A stretch of DNA of 9,035 nt from a bacterium (GCA_030632465.1 DAOVUR010000062.1:1-9035), one strand, 5' to 3'; positions 1-6,654 are shown, numbered from the stretch's first letter. Notes: generated by a model not told the origin, from the sequence alone. Translations and numbers: made by a program.

Positions 1-103
1 GGCTGAGAAAAAGGGGAGCTTGAGTGATTAAAGGAAAACAACAGTATTATTTTTCTCGGTTTTTCTCCCTAACTCTAGAGAGTGAAACGAACGGTTGTAA
101 AAG
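1..103 (+). repeat. Intergenic repeat, copy 1 (cut by window edge)
   Basis: This is the 3' three-quarters of the same ~130-base element found twice at 3338-3596. The match begins at GGCTGAG and runs through the SD-like AAAGGGGAG block, a GATTAA block, a variable centre, the TTTTTCTCCCTAACTC block (60-75) and the closing GAGAGTGAAACGAACGGTTGT arm. The 5' arm (ACAACCGC-type) would lie to the left of the window. GAGAGT at 78-83 can pair with TTTCTC at 52-57, leaving a 20-base loop, as in the other copies but with a weaker stem. CTCCCT (65-70) can pair with GGGGAG (13-18). The element runs straight into the ribosome binding region of the following glycosyltransferase. I do not recognise it as a named repeat family. 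Confidence 0.85.
11..18 (+). promoter_or_regulatory. Strong Shine-Dalgarno inside repeat copy 1
   Basis: AAGGGGAG sits 5 bases before a GTG codon at 24. It is purine-rich and well spaced for ribosome binding, and the corresponding site is kept in the other two repeat copies. It can be masked by CTCCCT at 65-70 further along the same element. It marks the start of the mini-ORF at 24-113; actual use in translation is inferred. Confidence 0.45.
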
Positions 104-113
104 GAGAAAATGA
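24..113 (+). CDS. Possible 29-residue leader peptide in repeat copy 1
   Basis: A short frame opens at GTG (24), 5 bases after AAGGGGAG, and ends at TGA 111-113. The ATG of the glycosyltransferase at 110 therefore overlaps it as ATGA. An in-frame TGA at 21-23 lies just before the GTG, so the frame cannot start earlier in this copy. The peptide begins MIKG, has the core FFSLTLESE-T-NGC and ends in a basic KRRK tail. The mini-ORF at 3519-3611 shares the MIKG start, the core (A in place of T) and the same ATGA junction, and differs by a net three bases in the variable centre, so the frame is kept. No signal peptide or membrane segment is visible. It may be a translated leader that delivers ribosomes to the glycosyltransferase start, or simply an open stretch of a structured repeat. 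I know of no protein family that matches. Confidence 0.35.
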   Translation: MIKGKQQYYFSRFFSLTLESETNGCKRRK

Positions 114-1087
114 ATAATCCATTAGTAACAGTTGTAGTACCAACTTATAATCGTGCATCTTTGATTGTGGATGCGCTTGCTAGTGTATATGAACAGACAT
201 ATAGACCACTTCAACTGATAGTGGTTGATGATGGCTCTACCGATGATTCAAGCTCTGTAGTTTCTTCTTGGATTACTGGACATGCGCAAATTGAAAACTT
301 TTCCGTAAAATATATCTATCAAGATAATCAGGGTGGAAATGTTGCTCGGAACCGCGGGATAACTGAGGCAGCTGGTGAATATGTGGCATTTTTAGATAGT
401 GATGATTTGTGGCATGATAACAAGCTTCAGCTTCAGATGGAACTGTTTCGTGATGTTCCTGAGGTTGGTGGTGTCTATTGTGGAATTCGGCATATTAAGC
501 TTGCGTCAGGAGAAGTATTAGCGCTAGCAAAACGCAGATATCCTTCAGGTAAACTTCTGGATAGTCTTTTAGTGCATGATGTAACAGCACCAACATCAAC
601 TTATGTTATTCGGAAAGATGTTTTTGAAAAAGTTGGTAGTTTTGATGAGGAGTTACAGGCTCGTCAAGATTGGGATATGTGGATACGGTTAGCAACTGCC
701 TATGAAATAGGAGTTGTCCCTGAAGTGTTGGTGGATTATCGTGAGCACGCAGGTGTACGCACTGCAACAGATCCGCAAAAAGAGATTACTGCCTACAAAA
801 TAATTATGGAAAAATATTCTACTTTGCGTGATAACTGTTCACTTGCTGTACGACAGTCGGCCAAGTCAGCTTTTTATAGAAGAATGGGGAGAGTACATTT
901 TCACCATAAAATCTCGAATATAAAAGCTATTGGATATTATTTGAGGGCGATTATCTCTTGGCCGTCTGCGTTTGATAATTATGCTGCTTTGTTCGGCATG
1001 ATGTTGCCTGCCTCGGTACGACCGAAGCTACATAAGATATGGAATCATCTTTTTGGAGCAACACGATTAGCTGTACGGAGCCATTAG
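110..1087 (+). CDS. Family 2 glycosyltransferase (GT-A fold)
   Basis: This is predicted to be a cytoplasmic glycosyltransferase that moves a sugar from a nucleotide donor to a lipid-linked or growing glycan; donor and acceptor cannot be read from sequence. The N-terminus is typical of GT2: a VTVVVPTYNR strand and turn (about residues 6-15), SVYEQTY, then VVDDGSTDDS with D40 and D41 for nucleotide binding. A QGGNVARNRG segment (74-83) follows, then the metal-binding DxD within FLDSDD (D96-D98). A QDWDMW motif at 186-191 probably carries the catalytic base. At 325 residues the length suits a single-domain soluble GT2; the last ~80 residues are amphipathic and basic and carry no clear membrane segment. 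The start follows AAGGAG at 101-106 by only 3 bases, which is tight, and the ATG overlaps the stop of a mini-ORF in the repeat upstream. A 67-base gap without an obvious promoter separates it from the next gene. Confidence 0.93.
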   Translation: MNNPLVTVVVPTYNRASLIVDALASVYEQTYRPLQLIVVDDGSTDDSSSVVSSWITGHAQIENFSVKYIYQDNQGGNVARNRGITEAAGEYVAFLDSDDLWHDNKLQLQMELFRDVPEVGGVYCGIRHIKLASGEVLALAKRRYPSGKLLDSLLVHDVTAPTSTYVIRKDVFEKVGSFDEELQARQDWDMWIRLATAYEIGVVPEVLVDYREHAGVRTATDPQKEITAYKIIMEKYSTLRDNCSLAVRQSAKSAFYRRMGRVHFHHKISNIKAIGYYLRAIISWPSAFDNYAALFGMMLPASVRPKLHKIWNHLFGATRLAVRSH

Positions 1088-1154
1088 TTTATCTTTGTTC
1101 CGATATTCTTTATTCTGGATTGCAAGAAAGAGTGCATTGTAATAAAGTGTAACA

Positions 1155-2303
1155 ATGGTTGCTGATACTTCTATAAATGTTGCTTATTTTTCTAATCAAT
1201 TTGCTGCGGCAAACGGACATGGTATTGCGCATTATGCACATCGTGTGTATGAGGGGTTAAAGGCCGAGCATGCTGATATAAATATTATCCCTGTTGCTAC
1301 GTGGAGTAATCGAGCGTCAGAAGCTAAGCAAAGATTGCAGGATGATACAGGTCTGCTGTTGCTTCCGTGGGGGCGTAAGCTGACACCTCTATCATGGACA
1401 TTCTGGAATTCACCACCGATAGAATCTTGGGTGAAAGAACCGATTGATATCACGCATATTGTATCGCTTGGCTTTCCTGTGGCTACTAAAAAGAAGCTGG
1501 TGGTGACAGTTCATGATATAGGACCATTAACACATCCTGAATATTTTTATGATAATCCGTGGCTCTTTAAGCGTAGTTTTGATCATATGGTTAAGTATGC
1601 GGATACTATTATCTGCGTATCGCAGGCAACGGCGGACGAAGTAATTGGATACGCCGGTGCGGGATTAGCTGATAGAATCCATGTTGTGCATGAAGGTGTC
1701 GATATCTCCTGTTACGAAAATGATCCTATTGATATATATGGCGCAGGCATGGAGGATATGCCACCCGAAGATGTCCCGTTCTTTATGGCGGCAGGTGCTA
1801 TTAGCCCTCGGAAGAATATAACTAGAGCGCTAGAAGCATTTGCTACGATAAAAGATTCTATACCGCACCATTTTGTGTTAGCTGGCGGTAAGGGGTGGAA
1901 AGAGGGAGATGTAGTAGGGCTTATAAGTAAGTTAGGGCTAACAGAGCGTGTGCATTTGTTGGGATATAGATCTGACGTGCAACTGCAGGCTCTCTATAAA
2001 GCAGCTTCTTTCTATCTGCACGTGTCACTATTTGAAGGCTTTGGCTTGACTGTGTTAGAGGCAATGGCGGCCGGCTGTCCTGTGATAACATCGAATATAT
2101 CATCATTGCCAGAAGTTGCTGGTGATGCAGCGCTGTTGGTGGATCCTTTATCTGTAGAGGAGATTGCTGGCGCCATAGAATGTTTTTCTCTAAATGGCGA
2201 ACAACGAAAAGAGTATACTCGAAAAGGGCGCAGTCGTGTTGGTGAGTTTAGTTGGTCTGATACTGCTAATAAAGTTGCTGATGTTTATCGAGGATTAGTG
2301 TAA
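1155..2303 (+). CDS. Family 4 glycosyltransferase (GT-B fold), mannosyltransferase-like
   Basis: This is a retaining GT4 enzyme with two Rossmann-like halves. The N-terminal half has a glycine-bearing loop (ANGHGIAHYAHR, about 19-30) and VHDIGPLTHPEYF (119-131), a segment common in GT4 mannosyltransferases of O-antigen clusters. The C-terminal half carries AAGAISPRKN (212-221), with R219 and K220 expected to hold the donor diphosphate, AGGKGW, and the E-x7-E signature EGFGLTVLE (E294 and E302), followed by AMAAGCPVITSNISSLPEVAG. The 382-residue length is normal. An in-frame TAA at 1143-1145 lies just upstream, so ATG 1155 is the only good start, though its ribosome binding site is poor (no GGAG). 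The stop shares its last base with the ATG of the next gene (TAATG), so the two are probably translationally coupled. GDP-mannose as donor is plausible but unproven. Confidence 0.93.
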   Translation: MVADTSINVAYFSNQFAAANGHGIAHYAHRVYEGLKAEHADINIIPVATWSNRASEAKQRLQDDTGLLLLPWGRKLTPLSWTFWNSPPIESWVKEPIDITHIVSLGFPVATKKKLVVTVHDIGPLTHPEYFYDNPWLFKRSFDHMVKYADTIICVSQATADEVIGYAGAGLADRIHVVHEGVDISCYENDPIDIYGAGMEDMPPEDVPFFMAAGAISPRKNITRALEAFATIKDSIPHHFVLAGGKGWKEGDVVGLISKLGLTERVHLLGYRSDVQLQALYKAASFYLHVSLFEGFGLTVLEAMAAGCPVITSNISSLPEVAGDAALLVDPLSVEEIAGAIECFSLNGEQRKEYTRKGRSRVGEFSWSDTANKVADVYRGLV

Positions 2304-3358
2304 TGACGATTCATCATATTATAAACGAGCTACCGCTTGATATGGGGGGCGCAGAAAAGATTACCTCTCTGCTTCACGAGGGCTTATTGGAAAAAGAAAT
2401 TAGCTCACGACTGGTTTCTCTGGCAGGTATTAGTTCTTTGGGTGCTAAAACTCCATACAGTATAGAGTCTTTTATGAATGTTTATAGTTACATTAAGAAT
2501 AACTGTAAAATGGACGATATTATTCATGCGCACCTTTTTCCGACAATGTTATATGTTTCGCTTGCTGTTAGAATGTTAAGGTGGCGTGGCAACGTAGTTT
2601 GTACTGAACATAGTACGCATAATCGACGACGTGGTTCGTTTTTTGGCAAGATTATTGATTGGCAGACTTATCGTGGATATAAAAAAATATTTTGTATCAG
2701 CTCTGCTACAAGAGATGCGTTGCAGGACTGGATGCCAAGCATGGCGGATAAATGCTTGGTAATAGAAAATGGCGCGGAGCTACCCTTTGATACCTTTACG
2801 CCACGAGAGAATCATAGGAAGCTTATTATAGCATCGGTAGGTAGATTGCATAAGATAAAGAATTATGAGACTGCATTAAAAGCTCTTGCTAGTCTTGACG
2901 ATCTTGATTTTGAATATCACATAGCAGGAACTGGTGTAGAGGAAAAACATTTACGAGAAATGTCTATTCAGTTGGGGTTAAAGGATAAAGTAAAGTTTCG
3001 TGGTTATGTAGAGGATATTGCAAGTTTTCTGCAGCAGGCAGATGTTTTTATTATCACATCACGCTGGGAAGGTTTCGGGTTGGCTGCAGTTGAAGCAATG
3101 AATGCGGGGCTACCGGTAATTGCTAGTGATGTGCCGGGACTTAGTGAGATTACTGATTCTGAACCTAAATGCTCCATTATGGTTTCTCCAGAGAAACCGG
3201 CTGAGATTACTGATGCTGTGATGCAGTTACTAGATCGGGACAGGCGGATAGAGCTTGGAAAGAGTGCTTTCGAACGCTCGCTCTTATTCTCAAAAGAACG
3301 TATGATTGATAGTTATATTGCTGAATACAAAAAGATATTTTCACAACCGCTATGCTAG
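2303..3358 (+). CDS. Family 4 glycosyltransferase (GT-B fold)
   Basis: This is a second retaining GT4 glycosyltransferase. It opens with a GT4 N-terminal strand and the loop DMGGAEK (13-19, the donor-side glycine loop), then IIHAHLFP (73-80) and a TEHST segment (101-105). The donor domain has ASVGRLHKIKN (177-187), with R181 and K184 or K186 expected at the diphosphate, IAGTG, and the E-x7-E motif EGFGLAAVE (E256 and E264), then AMNAGLPVIASDVPGLSEI. At 351 residues it is slightly short but complete. GAGGA at 2290-2294 lies 8 bases before the ATG, and the start overlaps the preceding stop. The C-terminus is odd: from residue 346 onward the coding bases, including the TAG stop, are the first 21 bases of repeat copy 2. 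The last six residues (FSQPLC) are therefore repeat-encoded and the natural end may have been replaced. Sugar specificity is unknown. Confidence 0.93.
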   Translation: MTIHHIINELPLDMGGAEKITSLLHEGLLEKEISSRLVSLAGISSLGAKTPYSIESFMNVYSYIKNNCKMDDIIHAHLFPTMLYVSLAVRMLRWRGNVVCTEHSTHNRRRGSFFGKIIDWQTYRGYKKIFCISSATRDALQDWMPSMADKCLVIENGAELPFDTFTPRENHRKLIIASVGRLHKIKNYETALKALASLDDLDFEYHIAGTGVEEKHLREMSIQLGLKDKVKFRGYVEDIASFLQQADVFIITSRWEGFGLAAVEAMNAGLPVIASDVPGLSEITDSEPKCSIMVSPEKPAEITDAVMQLLDRDRRIELGKSAFERSLLFSKERMIDSYIAEYKKIFSQPLC

Positions 3359-3467
3359 AGGGCCTACGGCTGAGGAAAGGGGAGCTTATATGATTAAGGG
3401 AAAAATAATAGAACTCTCGATTTTTCTCCCTAACTCAAGAGAGTGAAGCGAACGGTTGTAGAAAAAG
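3338..3467 (+). repeat. Intergenic repeat, copy 2 (130 bases, complete)
   Basis: The element starts TTTTCACAACCGC and ends CGGTTGTAGAAAAAG, so its ends form an imperfect inverted repeat. Internal structure includes GGCC-TAC-GGCT (3361-3371), GGGGAG at 3379-3384, ATG at 3390, ACTCTC (3413-3418) pairing with GAGAGT (3439-3444) across a 20-base loop, and CTCCCT (3426-3431) able to pair with GGGGAG. It overlaps the 3' end of the preceding glycosyltransferase and supplies its stop codon. It abuts copy 3 with no base between. Apart from a ~20-base variable centre it differs from copy 3 by about six substitutions and a few small indels. Its own mini-ORF (ATG 3390) stops at TGA 3444-3446 because its centre is two bases shorter. 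Confidence 0.92.
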
Positions 3468-3596
3468 TTTTACAACCGCTGCGCTAGAGAGCCTGCGGCT
3501 GAGGAAAGGGGAGCTTGTATGATTAAGGGAAATAACAAGAAGTACTCTCAGTTTTTCTCCCTAACTCTAGAGAGTGAAGCGAACGGTTGTGAAAAG
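3468..3596 (+). repeat. Intergenic repeat, copy 3 (129 bases, complete)
   Basis: This is a direct tandem neighbour of copy 2, starting TTTTACAACCGC and ending CGGTTGTGAAAAG. The terminal arms pair with one bulged base; the 5' arm of copy 2 pairs perfectly over 12 bases with the 3' arm of copy 3, so a fold over both copies is also possible. Small hairpin AGCC-TGC-GGCT lies at 3490-3500. ACTCTC (3544-3549) pairs with GAGAGT (3570-3575) over a 20-base loop. GGGGAG (3508-3513) can pair with CTCCCT (3557-3562). The size and palindromic shape recall small intergenic repeats such as ERIC, but I see no sequence homology beyond a short match. Together copies 2 and 3 fill the whole gap between two glycosyltransferase genes. 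Confidence 0.92.
3507..3513 (+). promoter_or_regulatory. Strong Shine-Dalgarno inside repeat copy 3
   Basis: AGGGGAG ends 5 bases before ATG 3519, which is good spacing. The glycosyltransferase gene at 3608 has no comparable site of its own; only GAAAAG at 3591-3596 precedes it. Ribosomes reaching that gene may therefore load here and reinitiate at the ATGA junction. CTCCCT in the loop at 3557-3562 could mask the site. Confidence 0.45.
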
Positions 3597-3611
3597 AATA
3601 TTTTATTATGA
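3519..3611 (+). CDS. Possible 30-residue leader peptide in repeat copy 3
   Basis: ATG 3519 follows AGGGGAG by 5 bases. The frame stays open for 30 codons and ends at TGA 3609-3611, overlapping the glycosyltransferase ATG at 3608 as ATGA. The peptide starts MIKG, carries the core FFSLTLESE-A-NGC and ends in NILL. The mini-ORF in copy 1 has the same start, core and junction, although the bases between the repeat and the gene differ. The same frame is open further upstream to a TAG at 3459, so the repeat contains no stop in this frame. It could be a translated leader coupling the repeat to the gene, a small functional peptide, or a chance open frame (each ATGA match has about a one-in-three chance once the frame is open). 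Translation is inferred only. Confidence 0.38.
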   Translation: MIKGNNKKYSQFFSLTLESEANGCEKNILL

Positions 3612-4735
3612 AAATTATACTATTTGCAAATACAGATTGGTACTTATACAACTTTAGGCGTGCCTTAGCGGATGCGATTATAGCTAACGGGCATCAAGTG
3701 ATTCTGGTTTCGCCAGCCGGAAAGTATAGCTCACGATTTATTGAACAGGGGTATGACTGGCGGGAGCTGGATTTTTCTGGTGGTAGTAAATCAGTTTTTG
3801 GGCAGTATCGTCTGTTTTGTGATATTCAAAAGTTATACCGTCAAGAAAAACCAGACCTTGTGCACCATTTCACGATCAAGTGTGTGCTTTTTGGTGGGCT
3901 TGCTTCCCGTTTGCAAAAGATTCCCGCCATTCAAGCTATTACTGGGCTTGGTCATATATTTACGGACAGTTCATTAATTACAACTATTATACGACTACCG
4001 GTAAAAGTGTTATATAGGTTTGTCTGCCGCCATAAACTTGCATCGGTAATCTTTCAGAATGAAGAAGATATGAGATTCTTTATTCATGCTGGTTTAGTTG
4101 ATAAAGATAAAGCTACTCTTATTCGAGGCTCAGGTGCTGATTGTGACAAATTTTGCCCTAGCGATCAACCACGTGAACCTGGACCATGTCGATTACTGTT
4201 TGCTTCTAGGCTACTGAAGGAAAAGGGTGTATGGGAGTTAGTAGATGCAGTTAAGCAGTTGCATGTAGAGAATCAGGAAGTTGAGCTATTGCTTGCAGGC
4301 GAGATTTTTCCAGAAAACCCATCTTCGTTGACCGCTAAAGAGGTAGATGCTATTTCTGATATTGATGGTGTTACTCTTCTTGGCCATATAGATGATATGC
4401 AAACATTATTTCAGCGAATTGATATTGTGGTTCTGCCCTCTTATAAAGAAGGAACGCCTCGTGTATTACTTGAAGCTGGCGCGAGTGGCAAGCCGTTAAT
4501 AGCAACTGATATTGCGGGTTGCCGTGGCGTGGTTGTTCCTGGCGAAAATGGAGAGCTTGTGCCTGTAGGTGATGTTGAGGCATTGAAGAATGCGATTATT
4601 AAACTTCTGGATACAAAACTTCAAAAATGCTATGGTAAAAGAAGTCGCGAGATTATAGTTGCGCAGTTTGATGAGGAAATAGTGATAAAACGAACAATGG
4701 AACTCTATAAGAATAAGATTCATAATAAAAATTAA
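3608..4735 (+). CDS. Family 4 glycosyltransferase, CapM/PglA-like
   Basis: This GT4 enzyme resembles the CapM/PglA/WbpU-type subgroup, whose members often add an early sugar to an undecaprenyl-diphosphate-linked acceptor. Subgroup features are the opening FANTDWYLYNFRRAL (6-20), a VHHFTIK segment (85-91), and ITGLGHIF (111-118). The donor domain contains FASRLLKEKGVWEL (198-211), with R201 and K204 or K206 expected at the diphosphate, LLAGE, and the E-x7-E motif EGTPRVLLE (E281 and E289), then AGASGKPLIATDIAGCRGVV and a GENGELVPVGD tail. At 375 residues it is full length and appears soluble. Its ATG has no good ribosome binding site and overlaps the stop of the repeat-borne mini-ORF, so coupled translation is likely. 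It lies 32 bases before the WecA-like transferase, which would make its probable acceptor. Donor sugar is not determinable here. Confidence 0.93.
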   Translation: MKIILFANTDWYLYNFRRALADAIIANGHQVILVSPAGKYSSRFIEQGYDWRELDFSGGSKSVFGQYRLFCDIQKLYRQEKPDLVHHFTIKCVLFGGLASRLQKIPAIQAITGLGHIFTDSSLITTIIRLPVKVLYRFVCRHKLASVIFQNEEDMRFFIHAGLVDKDKATLIRGSGADCDKFCPSDQPREPGPCRLLFASRLLKEKGVWELVDAVKQLHVENQEVELLLAGEIFPENPSSLTAKEVDAISDIDGVTLLGHIDDMQTLFQRIDIVVLPSYKEGTPRVLLEAGASGKPLIATDIAGCRGVVVPGENGELVPVGDVEALKNAIIKLLDTKLQKCYGKRSREIIVAQFDEEIVIKRTMELYKNKIHNKN

Positions 4736-4767
4736 GTAATAAGGCTGAGAACTACGGACTTTTAGCC

Positions 4768-6654
4768 GTGGACTTTTTTCACTACATGAATATATTTGCT
4801 AAATACTTTTTAGTTCTTTTTGGTGCAGGGGTGTTGACCTATGTTCTTACGCCACTGTTCAGGAAATTCGCATGGAGTATTGGGTTAATAGCTGAGCCTG
4901 GCGGTCGACGTATTCATGCTAAGTCTACGCCATTGACTGGCGGGATTGCGCTTTTTCTTGGCATGCACTTGGCGTGTATACCTATCTTCTGCTGTTCCTA
5001 TTGGGGTGAACTAGATGGGCATATGAATGTTCATTGGTGGTTTGTGCTGCTGGCTTTATCATCAGTTCTGCTGTTACTCGGTATATTAGATGATAAGTTG
5101 GAGTTACGAGCATCTATTAAATTTATTGGGCAGGTAGCAGTAGCGGTAGCGGCGTATTTCTCTGGAGTGCATATTGGGACATTATCAGGAATTGAGCTAC
5201 ATCCTGTTCTTGATATGTTACTTACAGTATTCTGGTTTGTGGGCTTCATGAATGCCTTTAATCTGATTGACGGCATGGATGGCTTGGCTGCTGGATTAGG
5301 GGCTATTGCTGCCACAGGAATGGCCGCCATCTTTATTTATCGAGGATATCCTTCGAATACATTAATAATGTTGGCTTTAACAGGTAGCTGTTTGGCTTTT
5401 CTGCGTTATAACTTTTCTCCAGCTACAATATTCCTTGGCGACTCTGGTAGTATGTTTATAGGATTTACGTTGGCATTTGTTGCTTTGTTGACAAACTCAA
5501 AAAGTACAACGCTGGCGGCAATTGGAATCCCAATGTTAGCCATAGGAGTCCCGATTCTAGATACTTTGCTTGCTGTATGGAGGAGATCTATTCGTGCACG
5601 TTTATCTGATGGGGGTGATGAAGGAAAAATATCAAAAGGTGATCGTGATCACCTTCATCATCGATTGGCGCGTCGTGGTTTCACGCAACGAAGAGTTGTG
5701 CTTGGTCTCTATATATTGAACCTCGCCTTTGTGTTGGTTGGCGTTTCGCTTACGGTATTTAAATCGCATTCACTAGGAATTTTATTAATAGCATTTGTGG
5801 CGGGAACTTATGTACTAGTTAGACACTTGGCTTATGTGGAGTTCCGTGATAGTGGTAAACTGTTGGCAGAGGGTATGTCACGGTCTATATCAAGAATTGT
5901 GGCAGTTATTATCTATATACCGCTCGATATTATCATTATGATGGTTCTCTCATTGGTAGCAGTTATAGTTTCACATCCTCAAGAAGTTTTTGCGTGGAAT
6001 AGAATAAAGCATCTTTGGATTCATCATCTGCCTCTATATGTGGCTGTGCCATTTTTGATTCTCTGTGTAGGTAGGACATATCGCACTGTATGGAGCAAGG
6101 CGCGAGTAACAGAATATGTAAGGTTATCGCTTGAACTGCTCGCTGGTATACTGGTTGCTTTTGGTATATATAGCTTTTTTGATAGTACACATATTGGTCG
6201 TCATTTTCTATCTATGCTTATATATGTGACTTTGCTAATCCCTTCTCTAGTTATTTTAAGAGCCTTATGGCGCATTGTGCAGGATGTTATGCGCTGGTTA
6301 AATCCTAAAGGGATGGGGGAACATTCTACGCCACTGCGCACGATTGTTATCGGTGCTGATAAAGAGTGTATTCTTTATCTTAACGCTAATGCAGGAAACC
6401 GTTATAGCAATAAATCTTTGATTCAGGTTATAACCATATTGGATGAAGACTCTAATCTGCATCGTCGTTATGTTCATGGAATAAGGGTTAGAGGTGGCTT
6501 AAATATTCTTCGTGAGACGATTCATCAAGAAAAGATTAAGCAGATCGTGATTACGATCGACCTAGATGATGAACAGCAGGCTCTGTTGATGGCTATTGCT
6601 AAGGAGGAGAATGTGCCGCTAATACGATCCAGAATGGTATTGGAAGAATTGTAG
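4768..6654 (+). CDS. WecA/MraY-type sugar-1-phosphate transferase fused to a FlaA1/WbpM-like N-terminal module
   Basis: Residues ~1-355 form a polyprenyl-phosphate HexNAc-1-phosphate transferase, the first step of lipid-linked glycan assembly at the inner membrane. Seen motifs are GGRRIHAKSTPLTGG (45-59), DDK (D108, D109), NAFNLIDGMDGLAAG (162-176, with N165, D168 and D171), FLGDSGSMFIGF (222-233) and HLHHRL (295-300), with about 11 membrane segments. WecA itself is about 365 residues; this protein has 628. The extra part has four hydrophobic segments (about 376-402, 421-437, 453-471, 480-498) with GRTYRTVWSKARVTEY (435-450), typical of FlaA1/WbpM membrane domains. It is followed by a Rossmann-like region (523-628: RTIVIGADKE, VHGIRVRGGL, KQIVITID, PLIRSRMVLEEL). 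The protein stops where the SDR dehydratase domain of WbpM would begin, and the glycine motif is weak. Start choice is uncertain: GTG 4768 or ATG 4786, both with poor ribosome sites. The substrate is likely a UDP-HexNAc. Confidence 0.92.
   Translation: MDFFHYMNIFAKYFLVLFGAGVLTYVLTPLFRKFAWSIGLIAEPGGRRIHAKSTPLTGGIALFLGMHLACIPIFCCSYWGELDGHMNVHWWFVLLALSSVLLLLGILDDKLELRASIKFIGQVAVAVAAYFSGVHIGTLSGIELHPVLDMLLTVFWFVGFMNAFNLIDGMDGLAAGLGAIAATGMAAIFIYRGYPSNTLIMLALTGSCLAFLRYNFSPATIFLGDSGSMFIGFTLAFVALLTNSKSTTLAAIGIPMLAIGVPILDTLLAVWRRSIRARLSDGGDEGKISKGDRDHLHHRLARRGFTQRRVVLGLYILNLAFVLVGVSLTVFKSHSLGILLIAFVAGTYVLVRHLAYVEFRDSGKLLAEGMSRSISRIVAVIIYIPLDIIIMMVLSLVAVIVSHPQEVFAWNRIKHLWIHHLPLYVAVPFLILCVGRTYRTVWSKARVTEYVRLSLELLAGILVAFGIYSFFDSTHIGRHFLSMLIYVTLLIPSLVILRALWRIVQDVMRWLNPKGMGEHSTPLRTIVIGADKECILYLNANAGNRYSNKSLIQVITILDEDSNLHRRYVHGIRVRGGLNILRETIHQEKIKQIVITIDLDDEQQALLMAIAKEENVPLIRSRMVLEEL

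Noticed and set aside
1088..1154. Promoter in the gap before the first GT4 gene (TTGCAA with TAATAA)
   Set aside because: The spacing is 14 bases, too short for a sigma-70 promoter, and no other pair fits.
3371..3394. ERIC-like element, because of GGAGCTTATAT
   Set aside because: Only about 11 bases resemble the ERIC core as I remember it. The remaining sequence does not match, although size and palindromic outline are similar.
3518..3523. TATGAT in the repeat as a -10 promoter box
   Set aside because: There is no -35 partner 16-18 bases upstream, and copy 1 lacks the hexamer. The Shine-Dalgarno plus start codon reading explains the site better.
3338..3596. Tandem repeat considered as a CRISPR array
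   Set aside because: There are two ~130-base units with no spacers between them; the size and layout are wrong for CRISPR.
3741..3977. Forward 78-codon frame inside the third GT4 gene
   Set aside because: It is out of frame within a well-supported gene, with no motif or convincing start.
4741..4767. GGCTGAGAA before the WecA-like gene as a repeat remnant, and doubled GGACTTTT
   Set aside because: Nine bases match the start of copy 1 but none of the flanking repeat follows; the match is too short to call.
5031..5330. Reverse-strand 99-codon open frame
   Set aside because: It is fully antisense to conserved WecA motifs, and its composition (A, N, P, S, T-rich) looks like a shadow.
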